Below, piece after piece: positions 25,731-33,682 of a stretch of 64,000 nt of DNA. This DNA is from Polyangiaceae bacterium (GTDB lineage: Bacteria; Myxococcota_A; Polyangia; Polyangiales; Polyangiaceae): contig JANXOF010000023.1 of assembly GCA_025353725.1 (NCBI GenBank), forward strand, positions 248,001 to 312,000, in the 5' to 3' direction. Within the stretch, counting starts at the first letter, position 1, and each line of letters starts with the position of its first letter. The position numbers and the translations under genes are program-made. The notes under the pieces are model-generated. The model did no database searches. It saw only the letters and a list, made by a program, of their open reading frames with translations, and had not been told where the DNA came from.

Positions 25731-26407
25731 TGGTTCCGTCGCAGGGAGTCGGCGCGTTGCTCGATGGCTGCCATCGTGCGATTCGCCTCCCTACATACCT
25801 TGCGGACTTGTTTGGTCTTTGTCGCAACGATTTCACCAAATTGTTGATAACGATGCAGTTCTTTCCAAGGCTTTTGATCCTTCGAGCTAGTGCGAAGTTT
25901 CTTCTTCTTGACGAGAAAGGCGACGGGGTTGTCGATCGCCTCCGGCGAAACCTCTTTTGGAAACAACGCTGCAATGACCCAAGCCTCCACTGCCCGCACG
26001 GGGGTACAAATGATCACGGCCTCGGGCAGCTTCCGAAGCGTTTCCGTGAGTAGCCAGCTCGTGACGACGTCACGCAAGCGACCCGCTTCGTAGCTTCCCA
26101 CATCCTGCGGTGGGTCGACGATTCCTGCGTCCAGGGCGATGTCTACGTCGATAGCCACGAGCAGAAGATCGATAGGGTCGCCAACGTCTGGGTCTAAAAC
26201 ATCGCGCAAACGATCCGCGTGGGTCTCGCACCAACGTTTGACCTGCGTCCAGCCTGCGGCGCCCTTTGCGCGATCGGTTTCGTCAAGTTCAGGCTGTAAG
26301 TAGCGCACCTCCCCAATATCAGGCCAGAGAGACATGAGGATGGCTCGCAAAATGGGTACGTCAGTCTGCCCTTCACAGACGAGCGCGGCGACGCGTGACT
26401 TAGACAT
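25727..26407 (-). CDS. TOPRIM-like protein (DUF4276-type), second gene of ATPase pair
   Basis: 226 aa. The first strand reads VAALVCEGQTDVPILRAIL, with the acidic Glu of a TOPRIM-like fold (residue about 13), and a later strand reads LLLVAIDVDIALDAG (DxD, about 85-95). The rest contains ICTPVRAVEAWVIAALFP, a pattern seen in DUF4276-type proteins. TOPRIM domains cut or nick DNA/RNA in OLD, Gabija and PARIS (AriB) effectors. It overlaps the ATPase by eight bases and the DUF4340 gene by four. Base composition is lower in GC than neighbours. Nuclease role is inference from the acidic motifs and pairing. Confidence 0.7.
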   Translation of the reverse strand: MSKSRVAALVCEGQTDVPILRAILMSLWPDIGEVRYLQPELDETDRAKGAAGWTQVKRWCETHADRLRDVLDPDVGDPIDLLLVAIDVDIALDAGIVDPPQDVGSYEAGRLRDVVTSWLLTETLRKLPEAVIICTPVRAVEAWVIAALFPKEVSPEAIDNPVAFLVKKKKLRTSSKDQKPWKELHRYQQFGEIVATKTKQVRKVCREANRTMAAIEQRADSLRRNH

Positions 26408-27656
26408 CGGGCATGCCCCCGAGCAACCCCTCCACCCAAAGCCGGCTTACGGCATGCTCCCCGTGCTTGGCCTTCAGCGCTGCAAAGTCACGAACGGGAA
26501 CACGTTTGACTTTGGTGTGTCCCTGCCTGTCGCGGCCCACTGTAAAAAGGCGCACCCGTTCGTCGCTAAGATCAAGGCCGTCTAGAACCAGTGGATTATG
26601 CGTCGTCAAGAGCGCTTGCCGCCCCGAGTCCAATGCATGACGCACGAAGGCGCGCGTAAGTTCGCGTGCTGTCCGCGGATTAAGCGCTTGATCGAAATTG
26701 TCGACGGCAAACACGCGTGGGGATTGCGAATGTGCAGCGAGTACTAACATAAAGAGCACGTAGAGCGCGCCTTCGCTCGCATCGTAGCCAGAAAGGCTAC
26801 TGCGACCTTTCGCCATGAACCGATCCGTAAATTCTACAACAATGCGATTGGCCGGAACGCTCGGAGAAAGAAAGCTACGCTTCGGCTCGCCTGCCGTTAC
26901 GCTTTTTGCCCAATCGATCATAGAAAGCGCTTCATCAATGATGGTTTTACCTCCTCCCTGACGCTCCAGCAGTGAGATCGCTTCGGCAAGCTGGCCCCCA
27001 TAGAGACCGACCGGACTCCTCGGCGCCGTATCGGGGGCGATCCCGCGAAGTACCGGCGTTACGGGAGCGAAAATAGCAAATCCGTCGAGCGCATCGAGAA
27101 AGCCTCGAACGTGCACCGGCGTTTTTCGACTCGCACGTACGAGCGTCGTGACGCTGCGATTGTTCTCCAAAGGAACCGAGAGATCGAGCGCGGTCGCATT
27201 TCCTTTTGGACCGCGGGAAGCGAGCGTTTTTTTTTGCTCTCGGAGAGTCTCATTGCCAAATACCCAATAGGTTCCCGCTTGCTTGGTAGGATTAGTAATG
27301 TATACGTGATAGTCAGTATCCTTACCGGACACGGCTCGCAGTGAAATCTTCGGGGCGACTTTCTCAGTACCAAAACTACTTTTGTAGAGTTCGGGAACTC
27401 CAGGACGGACTCCCCTTCGGAGCAATGCCTGATCGTCCACGGAACCTGCCGCGCACGCGCCGAGGATACCGATCGCTTCGAGCAAGCAGCTTTTACCGGC
27501 CCCATTCGCGCCGACGAACACATTTACCTGACCGAGTTCGACAGACACGTCCTTCAGCGACTTGAAGTCTTTGACAGTCACCGATGCCAGATGCGCCGTC
27601 GTGTCCGCGGTTTCGGCGACACGTCCGTGAGCGCCTTTTCTTTGCTTCATCGCCAT
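26400..27656 (-). CDS. AAA ATPase of OLD/AAA_21 type, first gene of the TOPRIM pair
   Basis: 418 aa. A GGAG site sits about ten bases before the ATG at 27656; the frame is open further but not likely used. ATPase signatures: FKSLKDVSVELGQVNVFVGA then Walker A GANGAGKS (about residues 49-56); signature-type region SLSGYDASEGALYVLFMLVL; Walker B region RVFAVDNFDQALNPR (the usual catalytic Glu position is Asn here, which is common in this subfamily); H-loop LLTTHNPLVLDGL. SMC/ABC-like DNA or anti-phage ATPase folds share this order (OLD, AriA, RloA). Lower GC than its neighbours and located inside the Gld operon, suggesting lateral acquisition. Confidence 0.85.
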   Translation of the reverse strand: MAMKQRKGAHGRVAETADTTAHLASVTVKDFKSLKDVSVELGQVNVFVGANGAGKSCLLEAIGILGACAAGSVDDQALLRRGVRPGVPELYKSSFGTEKVAPKISLRAVSGKDTDYHVYITNPTKQAGTYWVFGNETLREQKKTLASRGPKGNATALDLSVPLENNRSVTTLVRASRKTPVHVRGFLDALDGFAIFAPVTPVLRGIAPDTAPRSPVGLYGGQLAEAISLLERQGGGKTIIDEALSMIDWAKSVTAGEPKRSFLSPSVPANRIVVEFTDRFMAKGRSSLSGYDASEGALYVLFMLVLAAHSQSPRVFAVDNFDQALNPRTARELTRAFVRHALDSGRQALLTTHNPLVLDGLDLSDERVRLFTVGRDRQGHTKVKRVPVRDFAALKAKHGEHAVSRLWVEGLLGGMPDV

Positions 27657-27717
27657 CGTGTTTATTCTCCGCGTGAACGTCTCAGTACAACGAAGCGTAT
27701 TGTCGGTGCGTGCATCT

Positions 27718-29352
27718 TCACGGATTCTTCTTTCGGCGAGTCGCGTGGCTACTGACGTCGCGTTGACGGGGCCTCGTCGACGCCCTTTTCTTGCCCTCAC
27801 CGGCTCGGCGAAAGACCGCCATCGCGATCCCGAGCATCGCGACCGTCGCCGGCATGAAGAAGACGACGTAGCGCCTGATTTCCGATCGCGATGCCTCGCT
27901 CACGCGCATTCCGGTGGCCACGGCAGCTTTCTCGGGGACATCAAGAATCTGCGGCTTCGACGCGAGCCAGGAGAGTGCGCTCGAAGCGAAAAGAGCGCCC
28001 CCCCTATACGTCGCAGCCTCGCGAAAGGCGCTCCCACCGAGCATACGGCTCGTTCCCGTGACGACGACGCGCGGACCTCGAAGCTTCGCGGCCGAGGCCC
28101 TCGGACGCTCGGCGGCCATCGCAAGAGTAAGCGGTCCGGACAAGTCGCCCGCCTGCTGCTTGGGCGTCTCTTTCCACTCGGCCGCCCCCTCGAGGCGCAC
28201 GAGGCCATAGGCCCGAGGTGACGTGCTAAGCAGTTCGTTGGCTATCACGGAGCCAGATTCAGTAGACGCATGCATCGAGCGTGTGAAATCGACAACGATG
28301 CGCGGGACGTCGCGCGCATGGTCCGAGGCGACGAGCGCCGCCGTCACGGGATGCTTCCGCGCCTGCGCGAGGAATCGAAAACCGCCGCTCAAAGCAAGGG
28401 CTTCGTCGAGCGCCGGCTCCGTCACGATATCCGCATCGAGTGCGATACCAAACGGCCCAAGGACGCGCGAAAACTCCCCTGTAGACGGTCGCGAATCGGG
28501 ACGCATGGTAGGCGGAAGCGGACTCGCCGCGAGGAAGAGATTCCCGTCTTCCAAAAGCCATGTCCGAAGTCGCTCCGACTCTTCTGGGGCAAAAGGGGAC
28601 TGAAGGCCTGCAACGATAGCGACGGCGCATCCTTCGAGCGGCTTTTGCGTTTCGGCCGACGAAAGGTCGACCTGAGCGACGGTAAAGTTGTCTTTCTCGA
28701 GAATTTCGCGCAACGCGCCGGCGCCGCGCTCCCCCGCGTCGAGCGGGCTCATTTCGCCGTGCCCCGACGTAAAGCAAAGGCGTAGCTTCGTGCCGCCGCC
28801 GACGACGTTGCGAATCGCGAGCGTCAGCGCGCGCTCTTCGCGAGGCCTCACCCGTGCGGCATCGGCGTCCGCCAGCTCGACGAGTTCACCGCTTGTCACG
28901 AACCAATGGTTTTCGCCACGCGCGACGACCACGACAGCGTCGGCGACGATATGCCCCGCCTCCGTGCGGCCTGAGTCGATGGAAAATCGTTTTCGAAGGT
29001 CTTCGAAAGCGAGCGTGTCCCGATCGGGGTCGACATAGTGCACTTCGAGTTTTCCGGTCTCTCCTTGATAGGCGACGAGGAGCTGTTTCACGCTCTGTCC
29101 AAGCGGATCGGCGCTACCGAGAAGCACCCAAACCTGAAGGACGTCCGGCAGGTCGTGCAGCGTTTGCACGGTCGCCGGGGAGAGCGAATAACGTTTGTTT
29201 GCCGTCCAGTCCCAGCGCGTGAAGCGACGCGCGGACGCAACGTTGAGAAGGACAACGACGACCACCGCCATCACGACGCCGACAAGCTGAGACGCCTTCG
29301 AGAGATCGAACGACCGCGCGCGCCCAGGACGCGACACTAACCCCACCGCCAT
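27718..29352 (-). CDS. GldG-like ABC component
   Basis: About 544 aa. N-terminal membrane helix (LVGVVMAVVVVVLLNVASA) and a C-terminal one (YVVFFMPATVAMLGIAMAVF), with a periplasmic region between that contains WDWTANKRYSLSPATVQTLHDL, the opening conserved in GldG/Gldg-type proteins, and KLRLCFTSGHGEMSP. These proteins partner GldA-type ATPases and GldF-type permeases; in Bacteroidetes they serve gliding, in Deltaproteobacteria-like lineages the substrate is unknown. Start is either ATG 29352 or GTG 29337 (overlapping the permease stop). The downstream gap of 61 bases before the AAA ATPase holds a fresh ribosome site, marking the boundary of the inserted pair. Confidence 0.82.
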   Translation of the reverse strand: MAVGLVSRPGRARSFDLSKASQLVGVVMAVVVVVLLNVASARRFTRWDWTANKRYSLSPATVQTLHDLPDVLQVWVLLGSADPLGQSVKQLLVAYQGETGKLEVHYVDPDRDTLAFEDLRKRFSIDSGRTEAGHIVADAVVVVARGENHWFVTSGELVELADADAARVRPREERALTLAIRNVVGGGTKLRLCFTSGHGEMSPLDAGERGAGALREILEKDNFTVAQVDLSSAETQKPLEGCAVAIVAGLQSPFAPEESERLRTWLLEDGNLFLAASPLPPTMRPDSRPSTGEFSRVLGPFGIALDADIVTEPALDEALALSGGFRFLAQARKHPVTAALVASDHARDVPRIVVDFTRSMHASTESGSVIANELLSTSPRAYGLVRLEGAAEWKETPKQQAGDLSGPLTLAMAAERPRASAAKLRGPRVVVTGTSRMLGGSAFREAATYRGGALFASSALSWLASKPQILDVPEKAAVATGMRVSEASRSEIRRYVVFFMPATVAMLGIAMAVFRRAGEGKKRASTRPRQRDVSSHATRRKKNP

Positions 29353-30086
29353 GCATCGACGGCTCGGACCGTCACGAAGAGCGGGAGGACAATGCACGAC
29401 CCGTAGAACACGAGGCGACGCGAATCAACGATACCGGACGCAAAGTCGTTCATATGAGCCCAAGCCGAGACGTAGGAAGCCACCGTGTGCATCGGCGTGC
29501 CGTCGCGCGTGACAAACTCACCGACGCCAAGAATGAAGAGCCCTAGGACGACGAGCGCCGTGAGAACGAGCGCCAAAAACTGGCTCGAAGTCAGCGCGCT
29601 CATGAGAAGCCCGAACGCGAGGTAGCCTGCTCCTACGAGGAATACCCCAAGGTACGCGGAGGCCGCCGCGCCCCAGTCAACGTCGCTGCTTCGCTGCAGA
29701 ATAACCAAGTAAAGCGCCGTAGGCGCCCACATCGCGCCATACGCCGTCAGCACGGACGCGTACTTCGCGAGCACCACCGCGGGGCTCGAAACGGGCGCCG
29801 TCATGAGCGACTCAATCGTACCGCTGTGTCTCTCCTCTGCAAAAAGGCGCATCGTCATGGGCGGAACCAACAAGAACAGAACAAGATAGAGCAGAATCGT
29901 ATTACCGAAGAAGGCTTGCACGGGAGTCTGGTCACTCGCCGCTGAACCCGCATTGGCAAAGTTCTCGACGAGCAAAAAGAAGTGCATTCCTTGAACGAGG
30001 AGAAACACCGTGATGAGCACCCACGCGAGAGGTGTCACGAAGAACGCGAAAAGCTCGCGCTTGTAGATAGGCCAAAAACTCTTCAC
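29337..30086 (-). CDS. ABC-2 type permease (GldF-like)
   Basis: 249 aa with six probable membrane helices. Family landmarks are MKSFWPIYKRELFAFFVTPL at the start, EERHSGTIESLMTAPVSS (the ABC-2 coupling region, about 85-105) and the Gld-type second half ending with RRLVFYGSCIVL. It is the membrane partner of the ATPase at 30083, with an ATGA overlap, and it overlaps or abuts the GldG-like gene. Role in gliding or cell-surface transport is inferred from synteny. Confidence 0.88.
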   Translation of the reverse strand: MKSFWPIYKRELFAFFVTPLAWVLITVFLLVQGMHFFLLVENFANAGSAASDQTPVQAFFGNTILLYLVLFLLVPPMTMRLFAEERHSGTIESLMTAPVSSPAVVLAKYASVLTAYGAMWAPTALYLVILQRSSDVDWGAAASAYLGVFLVGAGYLAFGLLMSALTSSQFLALVLTALVVLGLFILGVGEFVTRDGTPMHTVASYVSAWAHMNDFASGIVDSRRLVFYGSCIVLPLFVTVRAVDAWRWG

Positions 30087-31102
30087 GACCCCTCGTTCGC
30101 CGCCTCGGATGACTCCACGTCATCTTCACGTGCGTGCTCCCCTCCGAGGGTGAGCTCCGCGAAAACCTGTTCAAGCGAACTACGCTCGGGGCGCACCTCG
30201 CGCACCAAACAGCCCGCCCTCACCACCGCGGAGACGGCTTGTTCCGTCGCGCGGAGTCGCGCGCTGTCGTCGATGGCGCGCGCCCATAATAACCTGAGAT
30301 CATGAGACTCGCCGGTGGTCGTAGAGGTCACCGACGCTACGCCATCGAGAGCTTGAAGCGCGCTTCGAGCCATCTCGAGGTCACCGCGCACGACGAGATT
30401 CGCCCCCGAAGAGCGACGCTTTCGCGCCAGCTCCTCCATCGTGCCGTCCGCGACGAGCTTGCCCTTCGCTATCACGAGGACACGGCCGCAACTGGCCTCG
30501 ACTTCGCTCAGGATATGCGTCGACAAGAGAACCGTGTGCTCTTTGCCAAGCCCACGAATCACCTCGCGTACCTCTCGAATCTGATTGGGGTCCAGACCGG
30601 CCGTGGGCTCGTCTAAAATGAGCAGTGGCGGCCGAGCCACGAGGGCGTCGGCGAGACCGACACGTTGTTTATAACCTTTCGACAAATGACCAATGACCAC
30701 GTTGGCTACGTCGGTCACGTTCACTTTCGCCATCGCGTCGTCGACGTACGCCGCGCGACGTGCACGCGCCACACGTTTCAACTCGGCGCGGAACGAGAGA
30801 TACTCGACGACGCGCATCTCGGGATAGAGCGGGACAGCCTCGGGCATATAGCCAATGCGCTGGCGCGCCTCGAAGCTAGCGTCGCGAATGTCATGACCCG
30901 CGACCGTCACAGAGCCGCGCGTCATTCCGAGAAAGCCCGCAAGAATGCGGAGTGTCGTGCTTTTCCCGGCGCCGTTCGGCCCTAGAAAGCCGACCACCTC
31001 ACCGCGCGCCACCTCGAACGACAGCTCATCAACGGCAAGCTCCCCGCCGCCGCCCGAGCCCCCGCGACCGTAGCGCTTGACGAGCTTTTGAACGGAGATC
31101 AT
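30083..31102 (-). CDS. ABC transporter ATPase (GldA-like)
   Basis: 339 aa. Classic ABC signatures: Walker A GPNGAGKSTTLR (about 44-55), signature HLSKGYKQRVGLA (about 145), Walker B LLILDEPTAGLDP (about 165), and switch STHILSE. The Gly-rich insertion RGGSGGGGELAVDEL before the P-loop is unusual. The C-terminal domain with EQVFAELTLGG is typical of GldA/CcmA/NatA-type ATPases. ATG at 31102; a TTG codon at 31105 is not needed. First gene of the Gld operon; the FHA regulator ends 66 bases upstream. Confidence 0.9.
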   Translation of the reverse strand: MISVQKLVKRYGRGGSGGGGELAVDELSFEVARGEVVGFLGPNGAGKSTTLRILAGFLGMTRGSVTVAGHDIRDASFEARQRIGYMPEAVPLYPEMRVVEYLSFRAELKRVARARRAAYVDDAMAKVNVTDVANVVIGHLSKGYKQRVGLADALVARPPLLILDEPTAGLDPNQIREVREVIRGLGKEHTVLLSTHILSEVEASCGRVLVIAKGKLVADGTMEELARKRRSSGANLVVRGDLEMARSALQALDGVASVTSTTTGESHDLRLLWARAIDDSARLRATEQAVSAVVRAGCLVREVRPERSSLEQVFAELTLGGEHAREDDVESSEAANEGS

Positions 31103-31168
31103 CAAAGTCGGAAAGGTCTACCACGGCCACGACCCGAGGCGGATCCCGTCCGCTGCCGTCGGACGCGT

Positions 31169-32599
31169 CTAATCCCTCGAGGCGACTTGCTCCCTCAAGC
31201 CGTGCCTCTGGAGGACACGATACAGGTTCATCCGGTCCATATTGGCCTTACGGGCGGCTCGACTCAGATTTCCTTCGGCCCATCGGATGAGCGCTGTCAC
31301 GTACGCGCGTTCGTAGTCGGCAATGGCGCGATCCTTCCCGTCTCGAAACGTGACTTCGAGGTCGACAAGCCCACTCGGTACCAGCGACCCATGCGCGCGG
31401 GCTCCGTCAGCGCCAACCACGGGCCCGGGCCTTGATGATGCCGTTTCCGGGACCGTCTCAAACACGAGGCTGCGCTCGACATAGTTTCGGAGCTCACGCA
31501 CGTTTCCTGGCCAATCGTGGCGCCGAAGCATCGCTATCACCTCGGGTGTGAACAGCCCCGCGCCCTGTCGCTGCGGGCGTAGATTTCGCAAGAACGCATG
31601 CACCAGGATCTCAATGTCGTCCCCACGCTCGCGCAGCGGCGGCACCCTCACCGTCACCACGGAGAGCCTGTAAAAAAGATCCTCGCGAAACGTGCCCCGA
31701 TTGACCTCTCGCTCGAGGTGACGATTCGTCGCTGCAATCACGCGCACGTTGACTTTGCGCGCGGCAGTCTCCCCGACGCGCCGAACCTCGCGAGCCTCGA
31801 GGGCTCGAAGGAGCTTCGGCTGCATTTCAAGCGGAAGCTCGCCAATCTCATCGAGAAACACCGTGCCCCCGTGCGCCGCCTCGAACGCCCCCATCCGCTC
31901 ACGATCGGCACCCGTAAACGACCCGCGAGCGTGCCCGAAAAGTTCGGACTCAATGAGATTCGGGGAAATCGAACTGCAATCGAGAATGATGAACGGCTTT
32001 CGCGCGCGCGCGCCGCGCCGCACGAGCTCGGCGGCCACGAGCTCTTTGCCCGTGCCACTTTCGCCTTCGATAAGGACGTTCGCATCGCTATGAGCGATCT
32101 TGTCAAGCACGGCAAAGAGCCGTTGCATCGCGACCGACTGTCCGTAGAGATCGCCAAAGCTGGCTTGTTCGATGAGCTCGACTTGCGTAGCGGCAGGCAG
32201 CTCACGCATCCGCACTACGGAGTCCCCGATCTGTAGCGAACAAGACGCGGGAAGGTCGGCATCTCGCACCGACAACCCCCCCAGATAGGTGCCATTGAGC
32301 GAACCGCTATCCATGACGCGCCACGCGCTTTCGGTCCGCTCAATGCAGCAATGAAAACGTGATACGCGCGGGTCGTCGAGAACAAGGTCGTTCTTCTTGT
32401 GCGACCCGAGCAAGAAACGCTCGCCGTCAAGGACCATGACGCGGAGGCTTTCGACTCCAGCCTCGCGCTCGACGACGACCTCAACGCGAGGAGCGGAAAT
32501 GCGCTTCCGGTGCGTAGGCGCTGTCGCGTCGGACGAGGCGCGCTCAGAGTCGGGACCAGGGTCGGACGCAGACCGTTCGGAAGCGTGCGGTTCATTCAT
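31169..32599 (-). CDS. FHA-domain sigma-54 dependent transcriptional activator
   Basis: 476 aa. An N-terminal FHA domain (about residues 55-125: FLLGSHKKNDLVLDDPRVSR, SGSLNGTYLGG, which binds phosphothreonine) is followed by the AAA+ sigma-54 activation domain with Walker A GESGTGKE, the sigma-54 contact loop GSFTGAD, and sensor region (RLSVVTVRVPPLRERGDDIE). The C-terminal Fis-type helix-turn-helix is KANMDRMNLYRVLQRHGL. FHA-NtrC proteins in myxobacteria act under Ser/Thr kinase control. Starts at the ATG overlapping the stop of the upstream unknown gene (ATGA), so it is the second gene of that pair. It may control the adjacent Gld operon. Confidence 0.93.
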   Translation of the reverse strand: MNEPHASERSASDPGPDSERASSDATAPTHRKRISAPRVEVVVEREAGVESLRVMVLDGERFLLGSHKKNDLVLDDPRVSRFHCCIERTESAWRVMDSGSLNGTYLGGLSVRDADLPASCSLQIGDSVVRMRELPAATQVELIEQASFGDLYGQSVAMQRLFAVLDKIAHSDANVLIEGESGTGKELVAAELVRRGARARKPFIILDCSSISPNLIESELFGHARGSFTGADRERMGAFEAAHGGTVFLDEIGELPLEMQPKLLRALEAREVRRVGETAARKVNVRVIAATNRHLEREVNRGTFREDLFYRLSVVTVRVPPLRERGDDIEILVHAFLRNLRPQRQGAGLFTPEVIAMLRRHDWPGNVRELRNYVERSLVFETVPETASSRPGPVVGADGARAHGSLVPSGLVDLEVTFRDGKDRAIADYERAYVTALIRWAEGNLSRAARKANMDRMNLYRVLQRHGLREQVASRD

Positions 32600-33423
32600 G
32601 GCGAGAGGGCTCCATAAGTGCGGAGGATCGTGGCTAGACCCTCCACCGTGCGCGGTACCGTAGCGCGGAAGTGCGGTAGGGCAACGCACGTCGTCGCCAG
32701 CGCGGACGCGTCGACCACGTCCGGACGCGTCCGAACGAACTCCAGAAGAGCGACGAACGCGCGCGTATCGCTGAGGCGCCTGAGAACGACGTGGTCTTCG
32801 CGGTCGGGCGATAAAATCCAGAGCTCGTGAATCGCCGAGGAATCAGCCCAAACGCCCGAACGTGTCTGGAACACATCGAGACCAAAGGGCTCAACCTTCA
32901 CGAGGTCTCGTCCCACGGCATCCACTCCTAAGGCCGCGGCGGACACGACGAACCTCTCGACGTCACCTCGCTTCCCCACGACGACTAGCGCCCCTGCGGC
33001 CACGCGCACCGTGATGGCGTAGACGCCGAGTCGGCCGTCCTCGTCGCCCAGATCTCGCGCCGAGCGCCAGGAAGGCGGCTCGGCGAACCTCCGTAGCAGA
33101 GGACGTCCACAGGCTCCTTCGAACGTGGCCGCCTCGCCCGGCCTAAGCACTGGCTGACCAAAGAGCTCGCGACGCACCACGAAAAGCGCCTCGCGGGCGC
33201 AATCGGAACCCTCGCTAAAGCTTGCCCCGCGAGCCCAATGCGCGCGCCGACTCAGCGTATCGAGCGCTGTCGCAGCAGCCTCTCCAAGCTCGAAAGCGCT
33301 CTGCGACCGCGCGTCCAACACGATACTTCCCCGTAAGAAACGCGAGACGATAAAGGTTTCCCATTCGTAGGTCGCAACTCGGCAAAGCCCGTCGCACGCC
33401 CGCCTCGCCACAACCGCGTCCAT
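32596..33423 (-). CDS. Unknown protein coupled to the FHA regulator
   Basis: 275 aa. No signal or membrane helix, and no recognised domain. Mixed alpha/beta composition, with FIVSRFLRGSIVLDARSQSAFELGE near the N-terminus and HELWILSPDREDHVVLRRLSDTRAF near residue 215. Its stop overlaps the start of the FHA activator by four bases, so the two are translated together and probably act together, for instance as a partner of the FHA domain. ATG at 33423 chosen over the TTG 12 bases earlier. Confidence 0.7.
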   Translation of the reverse strand: MDAVVARRACDGLCRVATYEWETFIVSRFLRGSIVLDARSQSAFELGEAAATALDTLSRRAHWARGASFSEGSDCAREALFVVRRELFGQPVLRPGEAATFEGACGRPLLRRFAEPPSWRSARDLGDEDGRLGVYAITVRVAAGALVVVGKRGDVERFVVSAAALGVDAVGRDLVKVEPFGLDVFQTRSGVWADSSAIHELWILSPDREDHVVLRRLSDTRAFVALLEFVRTRPDVVDASALATTCVALPHFRATVPRTVEGLATILRTYGALSP

Positions 33424-33682
33424 AGCCGCCCCCAAGCCAGGCCCATGCCGAGGCGCGACGCCGCAGAAAGCATGGCTAAAAAGGCCATATCGCGCTCATC
33501 CGTAGCACTGGCGCTACATCAGACGTCGCGCCCCAGCGACACTCTTGCTGTGCAATCTGGAGTCAATTTGCCTAGCTTCGAGGGGCATGAGTCGTGCTAA
33601 GGCTCGCGCCGCTACCCATAGGCTCGGTTGCCACTCTCGGCACTCGAGTCCCTTTTTATCCTTCGAACTGGAGTTCGCGAAC

